64,000 nt of DNA from Qipengyuania gaetbuli (GTDB lineage Bacteria; Pseudomonadota; Alphaproteobacteria; Sphingomonadales; Sphingomonadaceae), in the NCBI RefSeq assembly GCF_009827315.1, contig NZ_WTYF01000004.1:1860001-1924000 (forward strand). The letters run 5' to 3'. A program made the position numbers and the translations under genes. Below the pieces are notes generated by a model, which saw only the letters and a program-made list of their open reading frames with translations, did no database searches and was not told the origin of the DNA. Positions 57,995 through 64,000 of this stretch are shown piece by piece. Positions within the stretch are counted from its first letter, which is position 1. The number at the start of each line of letters is the position of its first letter.

Positions 57995-58846
57995 TCAAGC
58001 CACAGCCATGTTGTCGATCAGCCGCGTGCCGCCGATCCGTGCAGCGACGAAGAGACGCGCATTGCCGTTGTCTGCATCGAGCAGGACGAGGCTGTCCGCA
58101 TCGCGCACTTCCGCGTAATCAATACTGTCGAACCCGGCTTCGAGGAGCTTGGCGGAAAGCGCAACGAGCTCATTCTCGACCGCCTGACCACTAACGACAG
58201 CCGCGATGGCTTCGCGCATGGCCTGCGGAATTGCCGCTGCCTGGCTGCGCTGCTCTGCGGAAAGGTAGGCATTGCGGCTGCTCATCGCGAGACCGTCCGC
58301 CTCGCGCACGATCGGCACGCCGCGAATGTTGTCGACATGGGGCAGGGTGAGATCGAGATCGCGGGCCATCCGGCGAATGACGGCGAGCTGCTGCCAGTCT
58401 TTCTCGCCGAAGAAGGCGACATCGGGCATGACCTGGTTGAACAGCTTGCACACGACCGTTGCGACGCCGTCGAAATGGCCGGGCCGGTTTCCGCCGCACA
58501 GGCCCTCGCTCACCCCGGCGACCGAGATGTTGGTGGCATAGCCTGCTGGATACATGGCTTCGGGTACCGGCGCCCACAGCAGGACCACGCCTTCCGCTTC
58601 CAGCAGTTCGGAATCGCGGGCAAGCTGCCGCGGATAGGCGTCGAGGTCTTCGCCCGCTCCGAACTGGCGGGGATTGACGAAGATCGAGGCCACCACATGG
58701 TCCGCCGCCTCGCGCGCGCGGCGCACCAGCGTCAGATGCCCATCGTGCAGCGCGCCCATCGTGGGAACGAGTGCGATCGTTCGCCCGCCTTGGCGCAGGG
58801 CTTTGACTTCATTCCTCAACACTTCCAGTTCACGGGCCGTTTGCAC
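57995..58846 (-). CDS. panC: pantoate--beta-alanine ligase
   Basis: Makes pantothenate for CoA. The ATP site contains VPTMGALHDGHLTLV and AMSSRNAYLS; the middle has CGGNRPGHFDGV and FFGEKDWQQLAV. From the GTG at 58846 the protein has 283 residues with P28 of the PTMG motif at the same position as E. coli PanC, and AAGGGG lies 8 nt upstream. An ATG at 58879 would add 11 residues and overlap mipZ. Confidence 0.95.
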   Translation of the reverse strand: MQTARELEVLRNEVKALRQGGRTIALVPTMGALHDGHLTLVRRAREAADHVVASIFVNPRQFGAGEDLDAYPRQLARDSELLEAEGVVLLWAPVPEAMYPAGYATNISVAGVSEGLCGGNRPGHFDGVATVVCKLFNQVMPDVAFFGEKDWQQLAVIRRMARDLDLTLPHVDNIRGVPIVREADGLAMSSRNAYLSAEQRSQAAAIPQAMREAIAAVVSGQAVENELVALSAKLLEAGFDSIDYAEVRDADSLVLLDADNGNARLFVAARIGGTRLIDNMAVA

Positions 58847-58872
58847 CAGTGTATCCCCTTGGATAAGGACCG

Positions 58873-59745
58873 ATGCCAAGCCCTAGCGCCGTGCGCGGGG
58901 ATGCATCAACCATTTGCGAGAACAGCCCCACCGTGCCTACCGACACGCCCCACTGGATTACCTTCGCCAACGAAAAGGGCGGCACGGGAAAATCGACCAC
59001 GGCCGTCCATGTCGCGGTTGCGCTGGCCTATCGCGGGGCGGACGTCGTCGCCTTCGATCTCGACCACCGCCAGCGGACCATGTGCCGCTATTTCGAGAAC
59101 CGCGCGGAGACTGCGGCGCGGCGCGGCATCGAATTGCCGACAGTGCGGTGCCACACGGTCGAAGGCATGGACGAGCAGGAATTCGGCGCCTTCGTGGAAG
59201 AGCAGGGGGCTGGCGCCGACTTCGTGGTCGTGGATACGCCCGGGCGCGACGATCCGCTGGCCCGTTTCGCCGCGACGCAGGCGGATACGCTGGTCACGCC
59301 GATGAACGACAGCTTCGTCGATTTCGACCTCATCGGCCAGGTCGAGGGCGAGACGTTTAAGGTGAAGAAGCTGTCCTTCTACGCCGAACTGATCTGGGAG
59401 GCGCGTATCAAGCGCGGCCGCGCCCAGCTCGAACGCCAGCGCCCGCCGATGGACTGGGTGGTCGTGCGCAACCGCACCGGCCACACCGAGGCGCGCAACA
59501 TGGCGCGCATCGAACAGGCGCTGGCGGAAATGTCCAAGCGCGTCGGCTTCCGCACGGCCAAGGGTCTGTCGGAACGCGTGATCTACCGTGAGCTGTTCCC
59601 TTCCGGCCTGACCCTGCTCGACAAGGGGCACCTGGGCGATCTGGGGACCAGCCATCTGGTCGCGCGACAGGAATTGCGCGGACTGGTCGCCTCTCTGAGG
59701 CTGCCCGGTAGCGCAACAGGACCGCATGAAGAGGCTGCCGAATGA
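58873..59745 (+). CDS. mipZ: division-plane positioning ATPase MipZ
   Basis: ParA-type ATPase that forms a polar gradient with ParB and excludes FtsZ from the cell poles in Caulobacter. Walker A KGGTGKST (35-42) is followed by AFDLDHRQRTMCRYFENR, VDTPGRDDPLARFA, TPMNDSFVDFDLIGQ and RVIYRELFPSGLTLLD, all hallmarks of MipZ rather than generic ParA. An alternative GTG start at 58933 gives an N-terminus nearer to the Caulobacter protein. ATGA overlap with the J-protein gene. Confidence 0.95.
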   Translation: MPSPSAVRGDASTICENSPTVPTDTPHWITFANEKGGTGKSTTAVHVAVALAYRGADVVAFDLDHRQRTMCRYFENRAETAARRGIELPTVRCHTVEGMDEQEFGAFVEEQGAGADFVVVDTPGRDDPLARFAATQADTLVTPMNDSFVDFDLIGQVEGETFKVKKLSFYAELIWEARIKRGRAQLERQRPPMDWVVVRNRTGHTEARNMARIEQALAEMSKRVGFRTAKGLSERVIYRELFPSGLTLLDKGHLGDLGTSHLVARQELRGLVASLRLPGSATGPHEEAAE

Positions 59746-60044
59746 CACGTTTCATCCTGATCGCCGCGGCACTTTCGATCTTTTGCCGCTGGGCGCTGGG
59801 CAAGTGGCCGTGGGACTATCTGAGGCCCGCCAAGACCCGCGAACAGGCGATCTTCAAGGCCCGCCGGCTGCTTAATGTCTCGGCGAGGGCAAGCCACCGC
59901 GAAATCCGCGACGCACACCGGCAGATGGCCGCGCTGCTCCACCCTGACAGGGGCGGGGACAAGGCGCAGATGCAGGAATTGAACGCGGCACGCGACCTGC
60001 TGTTGAACGAACTACCTTACGAAAATCCGGAGCCTCCCCAATGA
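59742..60044 (+). CDS. short membrane-anchored J-domain protein
   Basis: 100 residues: a hydrophobic N-terminal segment (3-18), a basic linker and a C-terminal J domain with HPD at 67-69 (ALLHPDRGG). This is a type III Hsp40 that recruits DnaK to the membrane, similar in shape to mitochondrial Pam18/Tim14. Overlaps mipZ before it and the phosphomannomutase after it (ATGA on both sides), a strict coupling that suggests a shared task. Confidence 0.92.
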   Translation: MTRFILIAAALSIFCRWALGKWPWDYLRPAKTREQAIFKARRLLNVSARASHREIRDAHRQMAALLHPDRGGDKAQMQELNAARDLLLNELPYENPEPPQ

Positions 60045-61444
60045 CACACGCCTTCCACGCCACCATCCTGCGCGAATACGACATTCGCGGGATCATCGGC
60101 GAAACCCTTGGGGCGGAAGATGCACGCGCGATCGGGCGCACCTTCGGTTCGATGCTGCGCGAAGCCGGCGGAAGCCGCGTCGCGGTCGGCTATGACGGTC
60201 GGGTTAGCTCGCCCATGCTGGAACATGCCCTTGTGGAAGGGCTGACCGCATCGGGCTGCAATGTCGTGCGCATCGGCCTCGGCGCGACGCCCATGCTATA
60301 TTATGCCGAGGCAAGCGATCACGACATCGACGGCGGCATCCAGATAACCGGCAGCCACAATCCCCCCAATTACAACGGCTTCAAGATGGTGTTCCAGGGC
60401 CGCCCGTTTTTCGGCGCGGACATCCAGGAACTGGGGCGCCGCGCGGCTGCGGGCGAGTGGACGGATGGTGCAGGCGAAGTCGAGAAACGCGACATCATCG
60501 ACGAATACGTCCACCGCATGCTGACCGCGCTCGACGCCATCGACAGCGAAGCGTTGTCGGACATGCGGATCGGCTGGGACGCGGGTAACGGGGCCGCCGG
60601 TCCGGCGCTCGAAAAGCTGGTCGCGCAGCTGCCTGGCGAACATCACCTTCTCTACACCGATGTCGACGGCACGTTTCCCAATCATCATCCCGATCCTACT
60701 GTCGAGGAGAACCTTGCGGATTTGCGAAAGCTCGTCTCCGCAAAGTCCCTCGATTTCGGTATCGCTTTCGATGGCGATGGCGACCGCATCGGCGCGATCG
60801 ACGGCGAGGGCCGGGTGATTTGGGGCGACCAGCTGCTGATGATCTATTCCGAGGACCTGCTGCAGACGCTTGGCGGCGCGACGATCATCGCCGATGTGAA
60901 GGCCAGCCGCGCCCTGTTCGATCATGTCACCGCGCATGGCGGCGAGCCGCTCATGTGGAAGACCGGCCACTCGCTGATCAAGTCCAAAATGAAAGAAACT
61001 GGCTCGCCGCTCGCCGGTGAGATGAGCGGCCACGTCTTTTTCGCTGACGAATATTACGGTTTCGACGACGCGCTCTATGCCGGCGTGCGCTTGATCGCCG
61101 CCTCGGCGCGGCTGGGTAAGTCGGTCACCGAACTGCGCGGCGCCATGCCCCAGCTGGTGAACACGCCGGAGATGCGCTTCCAGGTCGACGAGAGCCGCAA
61201 GTTTGCTGCCATCAAGGAGGTCGAGGACCGCCTCGCCGGCACCGATGCCGACGTGAACGGCACCGACGGCGTGCGTGTCAGCACGCCCGACGGCTGGTGG
61301 CTGCTGCGCGCCTCGAACACGCAGGACGTGCTCGTCGCACGCGCCGAGAGCGACAGCGAGGAAGGCCTTGCCCGCCTGATGGCGCAGATCGACGAACAGC
61401 TGGCCCTCAGTGGGCTCGAGCGCGGCGAAAGCGTCGGGCACTAA
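60041..61444 (+). CDS. phosphomannomutase/phosphoglucomutase (AlgC-like)
   Basis: Alpha-D-phosphohexomutase converting Man-6-P/Man-1-P or Glc-6-P/Glc-1-P for surface polysaccharides and LPS. 467 residues: catalytic Ser105 in QITGSHNPPNYNG, metal loop FDGDGDRIG (about 246), sugar-binding G-E-M-S-GHVFF and C-terminal phosphate loop RASNTQDVLVARAE. Could feed the wecBC sugar products. Coupled to the J-protein gene. Confidence 0.93.
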   Translation: MTHAFHATILREYDIRGIIGETLGAEDARAIGRTFGSMLREAGGSRVAVGYDGRVSSPMLEHALVEGLTASGCNVVRIGLGATPMLYYAEASDHDIDGGIQITGSHNPPNYNGFKMVFQGRPFFGADIQELGRRAAAGEWTDGAGEVEKRDIIDEYVHRMLTALDAIDSEALSDMRIGWDAGNGAAGPALEKLVAQLPGEHHLLYTDVDGTFPNHHPDPTVEENLADLRKLVSAKSLDFGIAFDGDGDRIGAIDGEGRVIWGDQLLMIYSEDLLQTLGGATIIADVKASRALFDHVTAHGGEPLMWKTGHSLIKSKMKETGSPLAGEMSGHVFFADEYYGFDDALYAGVRLIAASARLGKSVTELRGAMPQLVNTPEMRFQVDESRKFAAIKEVEDRLAGTDADVNGTDGVRVSTPDGWWLLRASNTQDVLVARAESDSEEGLARLMAQIDEQLALSGLERGESVGH

Positions 61445-61462
61445 GGGATTTACGGAGAGGGA

Positions 61463-62275
61463 ATGCCAATGACCAGGTGGCTGCTGGCGCTGGGTGCGCC
61501 GCTTGCCTTTGCTGCCCAGCCGCTGGCTGCGCAGGACAATTCCGCCGAGGAAGCGGACATGATGGCGGCCATGGCTGAAGTCTTCGCCGCGCCGCCGCTG
61601 ACCGCCGAACAGCAGGCCCGCCTGCCGCTCGCCACCACCGTGGTCGACAAGCTCATGCCGCAGGGGACCATGGGCGAAGTCATGGGCTCCATGTTCGAAG
61701 GCATGCTCGGCCCGATGATGAAGCTGGCCGAGAAGGCTCCGCCGAACCTGGCCGAACACATCGGCTACGACGCCTCCGAGCTCGATCTCACCGACGAGCA
61801 GGTGATCGAGATCGCGGCCATCGTCGATCCCGCCTGGCGCGAGCGGCGCGAGCGCGAGGGCGCGCTGATGCAGGAAGTCATGGTCGACCTGATGACGGCG
61901 ATGGAACCCGCCATCCGCAAGGGCATGAGCGAGGCCTATGCCGCCACCTTCTCGGTCGCGGAATTGAACGACATTTCGGCCTTCTTCTCGACCCCGAGCG
62001 GTGCGACCTTCGCGCGCAAGTCCTACCAGCTGGCCAACGACCCGCGCATCATGGGCGCGGCCATGGGTAGCCTGCCGGTGATGCTCGAACAGTTCGCCGC
62101 AATGGAGGCCAAGATGGCTGCCGTCACCGCCGAACTCGGCGCCAAGCGCACCTATGCAACGCTCACCGCAGCGCAGAAGGAGCGGATCATGGGCCTTGCC
62201 GGGCTGAGCGCGGAAGAGCTCGAACTGGGGATGCAGGTCGCCGCCGAAGCGGCTGCGGAACAGAACCCCTTCTGA
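61463..62275 (+). CDS. DUF2059 periplasmic protein
   Basis: 270 residues with a signal peptide (MPMTRWLLALGAPLAFAAQP...LAAQ) and a DUF2059-like C-terminal segment including SEAYAATFSVAELNDISAFFSTPSGATFARK. The function is unknown. GGAGAGG precedes two ATGs (61463, 61469), so the start is uncertain by two residues. Met- and Ala-rich overall. Confidence 0.85.
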   Translation: MPMTRWLLALGAPLAFAAQPLAAQDNSAEEADMMAAMAEVFAAPPLTAEQQARLPLATTVVDKLMPQGTMGEVMGSMFEGMLGPMMKLAEKAPPNLAEHIGYDASELDLTDEQVIEIAAIVDPAWRERREREGALMQEVMVDLMTAMEPAIRKGMSEAYAATFSVAELNDISAFFSTPSGATFARKSYQLANDPRIMGAAMGSLPVMLEQFAAMEAKMAAVTAELGAKRTYATLTAAQKERIMGLAGLSAEELELGMQVAAEAAAEQNPF

Positions 62276-62316
62276 GGCGCGCGGGAACGCACTTCCATCC
62301 GGCTCGCTCTGACAGC

Positions 62317-64000
62317 GTGAGCGACGTGTCCATCCCGCCGGAAATCGCAGACTGGTTCGCCGGTCGCGGCTGGTGCGTGCGCCGCCACCAGGCCGAAATG
62401 CTCGCGGCGAGCGATGCCGGCGACCATGCCCTGTTGGTGGCGGATACGGGAGCGGGCAAGACGTTGGCGGGGTTCCTGCCGACGCTGGCCGATTTCACCC
62501 CATCACGACTGGCCGGCGGCAAGCCGCACAAAGGGCTGCACACGCTCTACGTCTCGCCGCTGAAGGCGCTTGCCTATGACGTCCAACGAAACCTCCTGAC
62601 CCCGATCGAGGAAATGGGGCTCCCGATAACGGTCGAAACGCGGAGCGGCGACACGCCGTCGGACCGCAAGCGCCGGCAGCGCCAGAAGCCGCCCAACGTG
62701 TTGCTGACGACGCCCGAAAGCCTCTCGCTGCTGCTGTCCTTCCCAGACAGCTTCGCGCTGTTTGCGGGCCTCAAGCGGATCGTTATCGACGAGGTCCACG
62801 CCTTCGCCACCGGCAAGCGGGGCGACTTGCTGGCGCTGGCCCTCGCGCGGCTGCAGGCGATCGCACCCGATATGCAGCGCGTGGCCCTGTCGGCCACCGT
62901 CGCCAGTCCGGAAGCCTTTCGCGAATGGCTTGCCCCCTGGGGCGATCTCGATTCGGTGCGGCCGGTGGAAGGCGAGGAAGGCGCGCCGTCGGAAGTCGAA
63001 ATCCTGCTCCCCGATGAAGAGCGCGTGCCATGGGGCGGCCATGCGGCGACCTGGGCGATCCCGCAGCTTTACGAACAGATCCGCAGGAACCGCACCACGC
63101 TGGTCTTCACCAACACGCGTTTCCTTACCGAATACATCTTCCAGAACCTGTGGGACGTGAACGAGGACAAGCTGCCCATCGGTATCCACCACGGTTCGCT
63201 TTCCCGCGAGGCGCGGCGCAAGGTCGAAGGGGCGATGGCGCGCGGCGAGCTGCGTGCGCTCGTGGCGACCGCCAGCCTCGATCTTGGCGTGGACTGGGGC
63301 GATATCGACCTCGTCGTCCAGATGGGCGCTCCCAAGGGTTCATCGCGCCTGCTCCAGCGCATCGGGCGTGCCAACCACCGGCTCGACCAGCCCAGCCGCG
63401 CGCTGCTGGTGCCCGGCAACCGCTTCGAGTTCCTCGAGGCGACCGCGGCCAAGGAAGCGGTGGACGAGGGCCAGCGCGACGGCGAGGATTTCCGCCCCGG
63501 CGGCCTCGACGTGCTGGCGCAGCATGTCATGGCCTGCGCCTGTGCCGCCCCGTTCGAGGAGCAGGCGCTGCTGGCCGAAATCCGCTCCAGCCTCGCCTAT
63601 GCCTGGGTCGACGAGGAGGTGTGGCAGCGCGTGCTGACCTTCGTCGCCACGGGCGGCTATGCGCTGCGCGCCTACGACAAGTTCAAGCGCATCGTGCGCG
63701 ACCGTGAGGGCGTGTGGCGCCTCAGCCATCCCGAACAGGCGCAGCGGCACCGCATGAACGCCGGGATCATCATCGACAGCGAAATGCTCGACGTGCGCAT
63801 CAATGCCGGGCGCGGCAGGGGCGGGCGTAGCCTCGGCAAGGTGGAGGAACGCTTCGCCGCCTCGCTCAGCCCGGGCGATACTTTCGCCTTTGCCGGCATG
63901 AGCCTCGAAGTGGTCAAGCTGCAGGACATGGAGGTGGTGGTGAAGGCCGCCAAGGCATCTGCCATGATCCCGAGCTATGGCGGGGCGCGCATGCCGCTAA
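62317..64000 (+). CDS. Lhr-type (ligase-associated) DEXH helicase, 3' end missing
   Basis: Superfamily 2 DNA helicase. From the GTG at 62317 the frame is open to the window edge (561 codons). It begins IPPEIADWFAGRGW, with Walker A DTGAGKTLAG, DEVH (about 158-161), SAT (about 193) and helicase C motifs (TLVFTNTRFLTEYIFQNLW, LDLGVDWGDIDLV and L-Q-R-IGRANHR). The ligase-associated DNA-damage-response type normally neighbours an ATP-dependent ligase and a metallophosphoesterase, expected beyond this window. Confidence 0.92.
   Translation, partial: MSDVSIPPEIADWFAGRGWCVRRHQAEMLAASDAGDHALLVADTGAGKTLAGFLPTLADFTPSRLAGGKPHKGLHTLYVSPLKALAYDVQRNLLTPIEEMGLPITVETRSGDTPSDRKRRQRQKPPNVLLTTPESLSLLLSFPDSFALFAGLKRIVIDEVHAFATGKRGDLLALALARLQAIAPDMQRVALSATVASPEAFREWLAPWGDLDSVRPVEGEEGAPSEVEILLPDEERVPWGGHAATWAIPQLYEQIRRNRTTLVFTNTRFLTEYIFQNLWDVNEDKLPIGIHHGSLSREARRKVEGAMARGELRALVATASLDLGVDWGDIDLVVQMGAPKGSSRLLQRIGRANHRLDQPSRALLVPGNRFEFLEATAAKEAVDEGQRDGEDFRPGGLDVLAQHVMACACAAPFEEQALLAEIRSSLAYAWVDEEVWQRVLTFVATGGYALRAYDKFKRIVRDREGVWRLSHPEQAQRHRMNAGIIIDSEMLDVRINAGRGRGGRSLGKVEERFAASLSPGDTFAFAGMSLEVVKLQDMEVVVKAAKASAMIPSYGGARMPL

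Overview
The window is an ordinary stretch of a high-GC chromosome (roughly 65% G+C by eye), densely packed with genes on both strands. It looks like an alphaproteobacterium of the Sphingomonadales, most likely Erythrobacteraceae (Erythrobacter/Qipengyuania/Altererythrobacter-like). The evidence is an alphaproteobacterial cell-cycle set (SciP/DUF1153 and the division-site ATPase MipZ), a BamF/DUF3035 lipoprotein behind lspA, a COQ7-type ubiquinone hydroxylase, an Fe-S/cytochrome b/cytochrome c1 operon, and several small proteins of sphingomonad type. I see no insertion sequence, prophage, CRISPR array, rRNA operon or integrase. Almost everything is core genome, so the interest lies in gene fine structure, small genes and regulatory sites.

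Layout. 1-3.5 kb: end of rsfS, then rlmH, a catalytically degenerate EnvC-like M23 protein and a CtpA-type S41 protease. 3.5-7.7 kb: dsbB-coq7 (overlapping), a periplasmic hypothetical protein, and wecB-wecC for UDP-ManNAcA. 7.7-10.5 kb (minus): a J-domain co-chaperone, a YihY membrane protein and fabI. 10.7-13.1 kb: pdxH, a CDF metal transporter and a PhzF protein, all joined by GTGA overlaps. 13.0-15.7 kb: a beta-lactamase-fold lipoprotein, a small membrane protein and mnmA. 15.8-16.9 kb: a small unnamed gene directly abutting sciP, preceded by a perfect DnaA box, then a GlsB-type stress membrane protein with a strong terminator. 17.0-23.0 kb: an RND efflux pair with an unusual membrane insertion in the pump, then a DUF445 protein. 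23.0-28.0 kb: a secreted TonB_C-domain protein, etfBA behind a LiuR-like operator, a solitary sucC and an inositol-monophosphatase-family gene. 28.1-30.3 kb: an OmpA-like lipoprotein and a CNNM/CBS protein.

30.3-40.4 kb (minus) is a long, mostly translationally coupled cluster: a 47-residue protein, gpmA, purE, purK, folA, an M19 dipeptidase, ribF, a glycerophosphodiester phosphodiesterase, ileS, lspA and bamF. ileS carries a segment of about 290 bp with foreign-looking codon use inside the editing domain. A tRNA-Thr(GGT) gene with a good promoter divides this from 40.7-51.7 kb: an acyl-CoA dehydrogenase, two bacterial PH-domain membrane proteins, a GNAT protein, a threonine aldolase coupled to a DMT exporter, an SDR epimerase, a Ste24-like M48 protease, pepN and a shortened PgeF. 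51.9-54.7 kb is petABC (complex III). 54.7-57.9 kb holds apt, a CPA1 antiporter with a TrkA-like C-terminus and a coupled OmpA lipoprotein. After tRNA-Gly(TCC) come panC (minus) and mipZ-J-protein-phosphomannomutase (coupled), a DUF2059 protein, and the 5' part of an Lhr-type helicase that runs off the window.

Functional themes are envelope biogenesis and division (EnvC, CtpA, MipZ, SciP, WecBC, PMM, LspA, BamF, OmpA lipoproteins), quinone/respiratory chemistry (Coq7, DsbB, Etf, SucC, PetABC), and nucleotide and cofactor synthesis (PurEK, FolA, RibF, PdxH, PanC, Apt). All identities were assigned by reading motifs; no database search was run.
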